Notes under the pieces: generated by a model | Databases searched by the model: none | What the model was told of the DNA's origin: nothing | Seen by the model: the letters and a program-made list of their open reading frames with translations, nothing else | Program-made: the position numbers and the translations under genes | Assembly (NCBI GenBank): GCA_905192745.1 | Contig: CAJJLZ010000011.1 | Location: 1 to 64,000 of the forward strand | Reading direction: 5' to 3' | Source of the DNA: an uncultured Oscillospiraceae bacterium | Lineage (GTDB): Bacteria > Bacillota > Clostridia > Oscillospirales > Acutalibacteraceae | Length of the DNA: 64,000 nucleotides | Shown here: piece by piece, positions 53,941 through 62,149 of the stretch | How the letters are laid out: each line of letters starts with the position of its first letter | How positions within the stretch are numbered: the first letter of the stretch is position 1

Positions 53941-53969
53941 ATTATAAAAGCCGTGCCGCCGCCTGTCAA
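53941..53969 (-). promoter_or_regulatory. Sigma-A promoter of the alaS T-box transcript
   Basis: Minus strand TTGACA (53969-53964), 17-base spacer, TATAAT (53946-53941): a full consensus promoter placed directly before the T-box leader. Confidence 0.92.
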
Positions 53970-54009
53970 GCGGTTTCTGCGCACAGACCGGAACCCTGCC
54001 GAAAACGGA

Positions 54010-54417
54010 TTAATCCTTCAGCGGAATTCCGTTAGCGTCGGTCGCAATGGAACCCGTCAGAATCTGGATTCCTTCGACCAGACCCCAAATCTGGCTGGCC
54101 AGCGCCAGAATGCCGCAGCTGAGCACCGAAATCAGCAGCTGTGCAACCGCCTTGCCGGTATAACCCAGATAGAAGTTGTGGATACCAAGGGAACCGAGGA
54201 AAATCCCCAGCAGACCGGCCGCCATCTTGGATTTCTGCACCCCAACCGGAACCGGCTGCGCAAGCGCAACGCCACATTGTGTGCACACCGCCGCGCCGGG
54301 AACGCTCTGAGCGCCGCAATTCGGACAGAAATTCTGCCCCTGCCCGGCGGGTACGCCGCACTTCACACACACGACGGCCTGCGGATCCATTTGATTGCCG
54401 CAATTTCTGCAATACAT
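54010..54417 (-). CDS. TM2-domain protein with two N-terminal zinc ribbons
   Basis: 135 residues from ATG at 54417 (GGGAGGGGTATTGTT). Zinc-ribbon pairs MYCRNCG..VVCVKCG and FCPNCG..AVCTQCG, then a TM2 domain: KSKMAAGLLGIFLGSLGIHNFYLGYTGKAVAQLLISVLSCGILALASQIWGLVEGIQIL, two membrane helices linked by the conserved HNFYLG turn. Function is unknown; the family is widespread in Firmicutes. A promoter lies upstream at 54593-54621. Confidence 0.92.
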   Translation of the reverse strand: MYCRNCGNQMDPQAVVCVKCGVPAGQGQNFCPNCGAQSVPGAAVCTQCGVALAQPVPVGVQKSKMAAGLLGIFLGSLGIHNFYLGYTGKAVAQLLISVLSCGILALASQIWGLVEGIQILTGSIATDANGIPLKD

Positions 54418-54592
54418 AACAATACCCCTCCCGAAAATGTCCTGTTCAATCGCCGGATATTCCGGGCAATCGACCGTTTTGATTGTTGCGGAAGCATTCG
54501 GTATCGCAGCAGAAAGCCGGCGGAAATCCCCCCGGCCGTCGCCGCAACCGACGGCAGCGTATGATGCGTCCGAACGCAATCCTTCCGTTACC

Positions 54593-54621
54593 AGAATAAC
54601 ACATACCCTGCAAATTTTCAA
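54593..54621 (-). promoter_or_regulatory. Promoter of the TM2-domain gene
   Basis: Minus strand TTGAAA (54621-54616), 17-base spacer, TATTCT (54598-54593), leaving a leader of about 170 bases before the ATG at 54417. Confidence 0.5.
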
Positions 54622-54673
54622 TAGATTTTTGTTTTCCGGCGCGGCCGCGCCGGTCTTCCCGATAAAAAAGCCG

Positions 54674-56275
54674 TCACATCAGGCCGCGTTCCCTCTTGAA
54701 TTCCAGAAAGTCGTCAAAGCTCATGGTTTTGTCCAGCAGGCCGTCCGGAGTCAGTTCAATGATCCGGTTGGCCACCGTCTGAACAAACTGGTGGTCATAG
54801 GAAGAAAACAGAACGTTTCCCTTGAAATCGATCAGGCCGTTGTTCACCGCCGTGATGGATTCCAGATCAAGGTGATTGGTCGGCTGGTCGAGCAGCAGAA
54901 CGTTCGCCCCGAACATCATCATCCGGGAAAGCATACACCGCACCTTCTCGCCGCCGGACAGGACGTTGACCGGCTTGAGTACGTCGTCCCCCGAAAAGAG
55001 CATTTTCCCAAGGAAGCCGCGCAGGTAGGATTCGTGGGTATCGGCGGAATACTGCTCCAGCCACTGGATGATGCTGAGGCCGCACCCCTCGAAGAAGGCG
55101 GTGTTGTCCTTCGGAAAATAGGATTGGGAAGTGCTTACGCCCCATTTGAAGCTGCCCTCGTCCGGCTCGATCTCCTCCATCAGAATGCGGAACAGGGTGG
55201 TGTTGGCGATCTCATTCTCGCCGACGAAGGCGATCTTGTCGCCCTTGTTCACCCGGAAGGAGACATTGTTCAGCACCTTCACGCCGTCCACCGTTTTGCT
55301 CAGCCCTTCGACGCTGAGAATCTCTTTCCCCGCCTCCCGATCCATCGTAAAGCCGACGAAGGGATACCGGCGGGAAGAGGCGGGCATCTCCTCCGGGGTG
55401 AGCTTTTCAATCAGCTTTTTTCGGCTGGTCGCCTGTTTGGACTTGGACTTGTTGGCGGAGAACCGCTCGATAAAGCTTTGCAGCTCCCGGATTTTTTCCT
55501 CCGCCTTGCGGTTCTGATCCCGGATCATCCGCTGCATAAGCTGACTGGATTCATACCAGAAATCGTAGTTGCCGACATAAATTTTAATCTTGTTGTAGTC
55601 CACGTCCACAATATGGGTACAGACGTTGTTCAGAAAATGCCGGTCATGGGAGACCACAATGACGGTTCCCTCATAATCCAGCAGGAAATCCTCCAGCCAT
55701 TCAACCGAGGGAATGTCCAGACCGTTGGTGGGCTCGTCCAGCAGGATGATATCCGGCTGGCCGAACAGCGCCTGTGCCAGCAGAACCTTCACCTTCTGCT
55801 TTTCCGTCAGGGTGTTCATCGGCAGATACAGCAGTTCGTTATCCAGCCCCAGCCCCTGCAGGATCCGCCCCGCCTCGGTTTCCGCGTCCCAGCCGTTCAG
55901 CTCGGCAAATTCGCTTTCCAGCTCGGCGGCAAGGTTGCCGTCCTCCTCCGAAAAGTCCTCCTTGGCATACAGCGCGTCCTTCTGCTTCATCACCTCGTAC
56001 AGGCGGGGATTGCCGCTGATGACCGTATCCAAAACCGTGTAGTCGTCATAGGCGAAGTGATTCTGCTTCAGCACCGACATCCGGGTTTTCGCGTCGATCA
56101 CGACCTCCCCGGAGGACGGCTCCAGCTCGCCTGACAGAATCCGCAGGAAGGTGGATTTTCCCGCCCCGTTCGCGCCGATCACACCGTAGCAGTTGCCCGG
56201 CGTGAATTTCAGGTTAACGTGCTTGAACAGGCTCTGTCCGCCGAAGTTCAGGCTAAGATCCGATACTGTAATCAT
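54674..56275 (-). CDS. ABC-F family ATPase (ribosome-associated)
   Basis: 533 residues with two ATPase domains and no membrane segments. First domain: Walker A GANGAGKSTFLRI, signature LTEKQKVKVLLAQAL and Walker B IILLDEPTNGLD. The linker (about 245-320) is Lys/Arg/Glu-rich. Second domain: GENEIANTTLFRIL, where the usual GKST is degenerate (EIANTT), signature LSGGEKVRCMLSRMM and VLLLDQPTNHLD, with Gln in place of the catalytic Glu. Closest to the YkpA/YbiT subgroup. These proteins act on the ribosome; the altered second site suggests asymmetric ATP use. Confidence 0.9.
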   Translation of the reverse strand: MITVSDLSLNFGGQSLFKHVNLKFTPGNCYGVIGANGAGKSTFLRILSGELEPSSGEVVIDAKTRMSVLKQNHFAYDDYTVLDTVISGNPRLYEVMKQKDALYAKEDFSEEDGNLAAELESEFAELNGWDAETEAGRILQGLGLDNELLYLPMNTLTEKQKVKVLLAQALFGQPDIILLDEPTNGLDIPSVEWLEDFLLDYEGTVIVVSHDRHFLNNVCTHIVDVDYNKIKIYVGNYDFWYESSQLMQRMIRDQNRKAEEKIRELQSFIERFSANKSKSKQATSRKKLIEKLTPEEMPASSRRYPFVGFTMDREAGKEILSVEGLSKTVDGVKVLNNVSFRVNKGDKIAFVGENEIANTTLFRILMEEIEPDEGSFKWGVSTSQSYFPKDNTAFFEGCGLSIIQWLEQYSADTHESYLRGFLGKMLFSGDDVLKPVNVLSGGEKVRCMLSRMMMFGANVLLLDQPTNHLDLESITAVNNGLIDFKGNVLFSSYDHQFVQTVANRIIELTPDGLLDKTMSFDDFLEFKRERGLM

Positions 56276-56461
56276 GAGGTTCCTCCCTGAATGAATGATG
56301 AAGGATAGCGCCGCCGCGGCCGGAGCCTGTTCCGCCGCCGTTCGGTCTTTCCCTAAAACGGTAGTATATCATAGCGGCACAAAAAAAGGAAGGCTTTCTT
56401 CCGCGGGAAATCCGCCCGGAAGCATCCGTCCAAAGCGGTGGAATCCCGGCCAAAAGTGTGC

Positions 56462-56557
56462 TACAATACCGCCATGGGACAGAATAACCCGGGATACCGG
56501 AAACGGAGCCATAGAAACAGCGCCCGCAGACCGTTGGCACGGCCTGCGGGCTTTTTG
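56462..56557 (+). ncRNA. Candidate small RNA with its own promoter and terminator
   Basis: An extended -10 (TGCTACAAT, TACAAT at 56462-56467) is followed about 55 bases later by a hairpin CTGCGGGC-type terminator (GCCCGCAG at 56523-56530, CTGCGGGC near 56545-56552) and TTTTT. The stretch lies on the plus strand between two minus-strand genes, so the T-run does not fit either neighbour. The -35 is poor. Predicted length is about 80-90 bases. No Rfam-like class recognised. Confidence 0.35.
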
Positions 56558-56577
56558 ATTTGATCTTTCCGCGGCGG

Positions 56578-58059
56578 TTATTTGTTCCGCACAATACCGT
56601 TTGCGCGGGCGGCGCGGCGGTTAACGTTCCCCTTCCGCGCCGGCGTATCCAGCAAACGGCCCCGATAGTCGAAGCGGGAGCCGTGACAGGGACAGTCCCA
56701 TGTCTTTTCCTCCGGGTTCCATTGCAGCTCGCAGCCGAGATGGGGACAGCGGGTGGAAACCAGATACACCTTCCCCTCCTCGTCCTTATAGGCCCCCACC
56801 TTTTTCCCGTCGTGCGTCACAATGCCTCCCTGTCCGGGCGCAAGGTCCTCCAGCGTCCGCCGGGCCGTATGGAGGATCTGTCCGCTCAGTCCGGCAACCG
56901 CCTGCGCGCTGTCCGCCGCGACGGTTTTGATCGAGGCCCGGAGCGGGAACCGGCGGGGAGAGAACACCGGCGCGCAGGAATTTTCCACGCCGGTAATCCG
57001 GTCGGCCAGCAGCGTTGCCGCCACCATGGAGCCGGTCATTCCCCATTTATTGAACCCGGTCGCCACAAAAATACGGGGGGTGGAGGGCGCGTACTCCCCG
57101 ATGAAGGGCACGCCGTCCGCCGTGATGCAGTCCTGCGCCGACCACATGGTCCGGACCGACGCCTGCGGATACAGGGCGGACGTCTGCCGAATCAGCCGGC
57201 CGTAATTCCCGCCTTCCGTATTTTTTCCGGTGCGGTGTCCTGCACCGCCCACCAACAGGCACTCCCCCGCCGGACGGAAGGAAAGCCCTTCCTCCTCCTG
57301 ATCGAGGTACATCCCTTCCATGGCCGGGGCGCCCATCAACGCCAGAACATAGGAACGCTGCTGATGCATCCGCAGAAAATAATAGCCCGGCGTGTTGACG
57401 ATCGGATAATGGGTGGCGATCACCACTGCCTTCGCCCGCAGCCGTCCGCCGTGAAAAACCACGCTGTTTCCCTCAATCGCCCAGACAGGCAGATGCTCAT
57501 ATATTGTCAGCCCGGCCGCCAGCGCGTGCAGAAAGCGCAGCGGATCAAACCGCGCCTGTTCCGGGAAGTGAAGAGCCCCGGCTACGGAAAAGGGCAGCTC
57601 GGTCCGTCCGGTCAGCGTGGCCGGGATACCCAGCCGGACGGCCGCCGCCGCTTCCTTTTCCAGCTTTTGCGTATCGTCCCGGGCATACACATAGGCCGGA
57701 CACTTCTGAAAATCACAGTCGATGCCCTGCTCCCGGATCAGCGCCTCATACTGCCGGATCGCCCGCTGGTTTGCCTGTGCGTACTGCCCGGCTCTTTCTT
57801 CCCCGAACTCCGTGATGAGCCGGTCATAGATCAACCGGTGCTGGGAGGTGATTTTCGCCGTAGTGCCGCCGGTCACACCGCCGCCCAGCCGCCCTCTTTC
57901 AAGCAGAACCACCCGCGCGCCCCGCTGCTGAAGCTGGTAGGCGGTCAGCACGCCCGCCATTCCCGCACCGATGACCGCCACGTCGGTGCGGTGCGTTCCC
58001 CGCAGAGGCTCCGGTTTTTTCAGCGGTGGAAACTCTTCCATTTGCCAAATTGATTGCAT
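56578..58059 (-). CDS. FAD-dependent oxidoreductase with C-terminal Rieske domain
   Basis: 493 residues. N-terminal DAO-type flavin fold with GAGMAGVLTAYQLQQRG (about residue 30), TGGTTAKITSQH, and IFVATGFNKWGMTGSMVAA near 345. The C-terminal Rieske 2Fe-2S domain has CPHLGCELQWNPEEKTWDCPCHGSRF: CxH and CxxH ligands intact. Related to the gut and Bacillus YhfW-type proteins. ATG at 58059 after AAGAGGAATTGACA. Substrate unknown. It is rather isolated, without operon partners. Confidence 0.9.
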   Translation of the reverse strand: MQSIWQMEEFPPLKKPEPLRGTHRTDVAVIGAGMAGVLTAYQLQQRGARVVLLERGRLGGGVTGGTTAKITSQHRLIYDRLITEFGEERAGQYAQANQRAIRQYEALIREQGIDCDFQKCPAYVYARDDTQKLEKEAAAAVRLGIPATLTGRTELPFSVAGALHFPEQARFDPLRFLHALAAGLTIYEHLPVWAIEGNSVVFHGGRLRAKAVVIATHYPIVNTPGYYFLRMHQQRSYVLALMGAPAMEGMYLDQEEEGLSFRPAGECLLVGGAGHRTGKNTEGGNYGRLIRQTSALYPQASVRTMWSAQDCITADGVPFIGEYAPSTPRIFVATGFNKWGMTGSMVAATLLADRITGVENSCAPVFSPRRFPLRASIKTVAADSAQAVAGLSGQILHTARRTLEDLAPGQGGIVTHDGKKVGAYKDEEGKVYLVSTRCPHLGCELQWNPEEKTWDCPCHGSRFDYRGRLLDTPARKGNVNRRAARANGIVRNK

Positions 58060-58299
58060 TGTCAATTCCTCTTTTCGCCGGATGCCGTCGACATCCTTCC
58101 CTGTTGGGATTTTACTGGAACGCATTGTGCGCCAGCGTCAACACGCTTTAGTATGCCCGAAGAAAGAAAAAAATCCGCTCGAAAAACAGCGGATACAACG
58201 CGAAGGATCTCCGCGCTTTCGCACGGAGGTCCTTCGCTGATAAAAAGGATATAGAAAATGGGAATGGGCAATTATAAAAGGGCCGGTTCCGGCCGCCGC

Positions 58300-60393
58300 T
58301 CACACGCGGAACAGCAGATCGCCGAAGGTCGGATACGGCCAGTAGGACGAGCCCGTGAGGGTCTCCAGCTCGTCGGCCACAGCGCGAAGCTCCTGCATCG
58401 CGGTGAGAACCGTGTCCTTATAATAATTCGCGCTGTCCTGTACCTCGGTGTGGTTCTTGGAATTCAGCAGGGCCGTGTTCAGCACCTCCGTCTTCTGCAT
58501 CAGGCAGGAGGACAGGGACGAGAGTCTGCTCACCACGGTTTTCTCCGCGTCACAGGACGCGCCGGGAACCGCCTGCTGCTTGGCAACGATATCCTTGCTC
58601 AGATCGCCGATATAGGCGCAGACCGACGGAAGGACGTCTCTCCGGGTCATATCCAGCATGGTCAGCGCTTCGATGTTCAGCGTCTTGCAGTAGTTCTCCA
58701 TCAGAATCTCATACCGGGAGAATATCTCGGTTTTTGTAAAGATCTTATGTTTGGTGAACAGTTCCACATTCTTGTCGCTGATAAAGTACGGCAGCGCGTC
58801 CACGGTGGTTTTGAGATTGAGCAGGCCGCGGCGTTCCGCCTCCTGCACCCACTCGTCGGCATAATTGTTGCCGTTGAAGATGATCCGCTTGTGCTCGGAA
58901 ATGACCTTCTTAATCAGCCCGTGCAGATCGTTTTCAAAATCCTGTGAGCCTTCGAGGATATCCGCGAACTCGGACAGTTCCTCCGCCACGATGGTGTTCA
59001 GCACAATGTTCGGGCCGGAGATGGACAGGGAAGATCCCAGCATCCGGAACTCGAACTTGTTGCCGGTAAAGGCAAACGGCGAGGTGCGGTTCCGGTCGGT
59101 GGTGTCCTTCAGGAAACGGGGAAGGACGTGTACGCCGACCTTCATTTCCACGCGGTCCTTCTTGTCCAGCTCGCTTTCCTTTTCAATCGAATCCAGCACC
59201 GCCTGCAGCTCGTCGCCCACAAACATGGACACAATGGCCGGAGGCGCCTCGTTTGCGCCGAGACGGTGGTCGTTGCCCGCGCTGGCAACCGAGATGCGGA
59301 GCAGATCCTGATAGTCGTCCACCGCCTTGATGACCGCCGAGAGGAAGAGCAGGAACTGCGCGTTTTCCTTCGGGGATTCGCCCGGCTCCAGCAGGTTCAT
59401 ACCGGTGTCGGTGGAGATGGACCAGTTGTTGTGCTTGCCGCTGCCGTTCACCCCGGCGAAAGGCTTCTCGTGCAGCAGGCAGACCAGCCCGTGCCGCTCC
59501 GCGACCTTTTTCATCATCTCCATGGTAAGCTGGTTGTGGTCGGTGGCGGTGTTGGTGTTGGTGAAGATGGGGGCCAGCTCGTGCTGCGCCGGCGCCACCT
59601 CGTTATGTTCGGTCTTGGCGAAAATGCCGAGCTTCCACAATTCCTCGTCCAATTCCGCCATGAAGGCCTTCACGCGGGGCTTGATGGTGCCGAAGTAGTG
59701 ATCCTCCAGCTCCTGACCCTTGGGCGGCTTGGCGCCGAAGAGCGTACGGCCGCACATCATCAGGTCTTCCCGCTGCTCATAAAGCGTTTTATCCACCAGA
59801 AAATATTCCTGCTCCGGGCCGACAGTGGTGGTTACGCGGGTCGCGTCGGCGTTGCCGAACAGCCGCAGAATCCGCAGGGCCTGCTTATTGATGACCTCCA
59901 TGGAACGCAGCAGCGGGGTTTTCTTGTCCAGCGCCTCCCCGCCGTAGGAATAAAACACGGTTGGAACGCACAGGGTGTCGTCCTTGATAAAGGCATAGGC
60001 GGTCGGGTCCCACGCGGTATAACCGCGCGCCTCAAAGGTGGCGCGAAGTCCGCCCGACGGGAAGCTGGAAGCGTCCGGCTCGCCTTTGATCAGTTCCTTG
60101 CCGGAAAATTCCATGATAACCGAACCGTCCCCGTTCGGGGAGATAAAGCTGTCGTGCTTTTCGGCCGTCACGCCGGTCATCGGCTGGAACCAGTGCGTGA
60201 AATGGGTCGCGCCCTTTTCAATCGCCCAATCCTTCATGGCGTTGGCCACCACGTCGGCGATGGAGCGGTCCAGGCTCTTCCCCTTCTCCATCGTGCGGAT
60301 CAGCGCCCGGTACACATCCTTGGGGAGCCGCTCGTGCATCACCTTTTCGTTGAACACCATGCTGCCGAAGCTTTCCGGAACTTTGCTCATCAT
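58300..60393 (-). CDS. glnA: Type III glutamine synthetase (GlnN-like)
   Basis: About 697 residues, the large type found in Bacteroides and many clostridia. Segments: [82 protein letters not shown], and [16 protein letters not shown], the catalytic glutamate-binding motif. ATG at 60393 (AAGGAAAGGCGTGGTA); the next ATG is three bases on. It makes glutamine from glutamate and ammonia. Divergent from the glutamate-synthase genes and controlled by a leader terminator, so it is the assimilatory enzyme. C-terminal helical domain present. Confidence 0.96.
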   Translation of the reverse strand: MMSKVPESFGSMVFNEKVMHERLPKDVYRALIRTMEKGKSLDRSIADVVANAMKDWAIEKGATHFTHWFQPMTGVTAEKHDSFISPNGDGSVIMEFSGKELIKGEPDASSFPSGGLRATFEARGYTAWDPTAYAFIKDDTLCVPTVFYSYGGEALDKKTPLLRSMEVINKQALRILRLFGNADATRVTTTVGPEQEYFLVDKTLYEQREDLMMCGRTLFGAKPPKGQELEDHYFGTIKPRVKAFMAELDEELWKLGIFAKTEHNEVAPAQHELAPIFTNTNTATDHNQLTMEMMKKVAERHGLVCLLHEKPFAGVNGSGKHNNWSISTDTGMNLLEPGESPKENAQFLLFLSAVIKAVDDYQDLLRISVASAGNDHRLGANEAPPAIVSMFVGDELQAVLDSIEKESELDKKDRVEMKVGVHVLPRFLKDTTDRNRTSPFAFTGNKFEFRMLGSSLSISGPNIVLNTIVAEELSEFADILEGSQDFENDLHGLIKKVISEHKRIIFNGNNYADEWVQEAERRGLLNLKTTVDALPYFISDKNVELFTKHKIFTKTEIFSRYEILMENYCKTLNIEALTMLDMTRRDVLPSVCAYIGDLSKDIVAKQQAVPGASCDAEKTVVSRLSSLSSCLMQKTEVLNTALLNSKNHTEVQDSANYYKDTVLTAMQELRAVADELETLTGSSYWPYPTFGDLLFRV

Positions 60394-60629
60394 TACCACG
60401 CCTTTCCTTAATTCCTTGTTTATCAGCGGGGAGCCGCCTTTCTTCCGGAAGGCCCTCCCGCAGGAATTACAACAATGTTACGCCGGCCTTTCGGCAGGCT
60501 TCCCGGGTCTGTTCATTCCGACCGCCGTCTGCGTTTCATAGAGATTCAGACGGGAAACGTATCCGGCCGGAATCACGGTGCGTCCCACGGCTGGTTCCTC
60601 CCCTTTCCAAAAGCGCTGAAGAATCCCGG

Positions 60630-60677
60630 AAAAACAAAAAGCGCCGTAGGTGTTTCCACCTACAGCGCCTTTGCTGT
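60630..60677 (-). promoter_or_regulatory. glnA leader: AAAGGC hexaloop hairpin overlapping an intrinsic terminator
   Basis: On the minus strand a small hairpin ACAGC-AAAGGC-GCTGT (60677-60662) overlaps the 5' arm of a terminator (arms 60668-60657 and 60652-60641, one G-U, loop GAAA) followed by TTTTTGTTTTT (60640-60630). The two folds share GCGCTG and cannot coexist, the hallmark of an antitermination switch. The loop has A at position 1 and G at position 4, as in ANTAR-protein targets. A near-identical arrangement stands on the other strand at 60876-60943. Confidence 0.7.
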
Positions 60678-60688
60678 TTCTGGTATGC

Positions 60689-60717
60689 AGTATACCGCGC
60701 CCCGGCGGCTTTGTCAA
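60689..60717 (-). promoter_or_regulatory. Sigma-A promoter of glnA
   Basis: Minus strand TTGACA (60717-60712), 17-base spacer, TATACT (60694-60689), just ahead of the hexaloop hairpin and terminator. The transcript starts near 60682 and has a leader of about 290 bases before glnA. Confidence 0.9.
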
Positions 60718-60838
60718 CACCTTTTTGAAATTTTTGCAGTATCCCAATCCGTTTCTTTCTGTTTTTCTATTTTTTTATGATTTTTCAGCAGCGTTTTTGG
60801 CGAATACTGCAATTTTAATTTTTTCTCCTGCATTTCCG

Positions 60839-60867
60839 TTGACAATCTCTTCCGAATGATTTATACT
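60839..60867 (+). promoter_or_regulatory. Sigma-A promoter of the glutamate-synthase genes
   Basis: TTGACA (60839-60844), 17-base spacer, TATACT (60862-60867). Same hexamers and spacing as the glnA promoter on the opposite strand, about 120 bases away. Confidence 0.9.
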
Positions 60868-60875
60868 ATTGGCCA

Positions 60876-60943
60876 ATGAACAAAGGCGTTCATGAAAATG
60901 GGTTTCCCGCGTGGGAAAAGCCCGTTTTCATGAACGCCTTTTT
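60876..60943 (+). promoter_or_regulatory. Glutamate-synthase leader: AAAGGC hexaloop hairpin overlapping a terminator
   Basis: Hairpin ATGAAC-AAAGGC-GTTCAT (60876-60893, loop 60882-60887) overlaps the 5' arm of a long terminator (60885-60902 pairing with 60921-60938, one G-U) followed by TTTTT (60939-60943). Folding of the small hairpin would block the terminator. The hexaloop is the same as in the glnA leader. Both suggest one trans-acting RNA-binding antiterminator. Confidence 0.72.
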
Positions 60944-60998
60944 CGTATGGTTCGCACGGATTTAAGGATAGGAAAATGGGAAAGGAAGGTACTGCGTT

Positions 60999-62099
60999 AT
61001 GCTCAGAGAATCGGAAAACCGGAAGGAAGGCCAGGTACGGATTCCTTCCGGCTGCGCCATATCCGGGCTGTTTTCCCGCAGCGGCGCCCGGACGAACGGC
61101 GAGGCCATCATCCGCTCGATTGCCGCCATGCATGACCGCTCGAATGGATTGGGGGGCGGTTTTGCGGGCTATGGCATCTATCCGGAGTATAAGGATTCTT
61201 ACGCGTTCCATATTTTTTATGATACGCCGGCCGCCCGGGAAGAATGCGAACGTTTCCTCGACCACCACTTCGATATGGTAAACCTCTCAAAAATCCCTAC
61301 CCGGAAGATTCCGGAGATCACCGACGAGCCCCTCATTTGGCGGTATTTCGTCAATCCCCTGCCTACCCGTCTGGCGGACAGCCAGCTGGATGAGGAGGAA
61401 TATGTCACCCGCTGTGTTATCCGGATCAATACCCGGATCGAGGGAGCGTACGTTTTTTCCAGCGGGAAGGATATGGGCGTCTTCAAAGCGGTCGGTTTTC
61501 CGGAAGATGTGGGACGCTTCTACCGTCTGGAGGAATACGAGGGCTACTGCTGGACCGCCCATGGACGGTATCCGACCAACACCCCCGGCTGGTGGGGCGG
61601 CGCTCACCCGTTCGCCATGCTGGATTATTCCATCGTCCACAATGGGGAGATTTCCTCCTACGACGCCAACCGCCGTTATATTGAAATGTTCGGGTACAAA
61701 TGCACCCTCCAGACCGATACCGAGGTCATCACCTATATCATCGACTATCTCAACCGACGGCAGGGCCTGTCCTTGGAGGAGGTCTGTCAGGTGATCGCGG
61801 CCCCCTTCTGGTCCACCATTGAAAGCAGGCCGCCGGAGGAGCGGGAACGGCTCACCTACCTGCGCAACGCTTTTTCCAGTCTGCTGATTACCGGTCCCTT
61901 TTCCATCCTGCTCGGCTTCCACGGCGGCATGATGGCGCTGAACGACCGGCTGAAGCTCCGCAGCATGGTGGCGGCGGAAAAGGGCGACATGGTATATGTC
62001 GCCAGCGAGGAATGCGCCATCCGCGAAATGGAGCCGCATCCCGACCGGCTGTGGTCGCCGAAGGGCGGCGAACCGGTCATCGTTACGCTGGACCGCTGA
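60999..62099 (+). CDS. Class II glutamine amidotransferase domain of split glutamate synthase
   Basis: 366 residues. It corresponds to the N-terminal glutaminase domain of GltB: SGCAISGLFSRSGARTNGEAI holds the nucleophile Cys19, GRYPTNTPGWWGGAHPFAMLDYSIVHNGEISSYDANRRYIE supplies substrate and oxyanion residues. Class II enzymes need an N-terminal Cys, so residues 1-18 should be a propeptide removed in maturation. AAAGGAAGGTACTGCGTT site. It frees ammonia from glutamine for the FMN subunit encoded next, 50 bases downstream. Confidence 0.93.
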   Translation: MLRESENRKEGQVRIPSGCAISGLFSRSGARTNGEAIIRSIAAMHDRSNGLGGGFAGYGIYPEYKDSYAFHIFYDTPAAREECERFLDHHFDMVNLSKIPTRKIPEITDEPLIWRYFVNPLPTRLADSQLDEEEYVTRCVIRINTRIEGAYVFSSGKDMGVFKAVGFPEDVGRFYRLEEYEGYCWTAHGRYPTNTPGWWGGAHPFAMLDYSIVHNGEISSYDANRRYIEMFGYKCTLQTDTEVITYIIDYLNRRQGLSLEEVCQVIAAPFWSTIESRPPEERERLTYLRNAFSSLLITGPFSILLGFHGGMMALNDRLKLRSMVAAEKGDMVYVASEECAIREMEPHPDRLWSPKGGEPVIVTLDR

Positions 62100-62149
62100 A
62101 CGGCCTTCTTCTTTCCACTTTAATTATTACAGAAAGGCAGGGGTATTCC

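Noticed and set aside
54636..54653. 18-base perfect GC palindrome after the ABC-F gene as terminator
   Set aside because: No T-run on either strand in the right place; left unassigned.
60862..60880. First (P1) hairpin of a classical two-hairpin ANTAR site in the glutamate-synthase leader (ATTGGCCAAT)
   Set aside because: It overlaps the -10 element and would not be transcribed from the predicted start; hence only one hexaloop hairpin is claimed.
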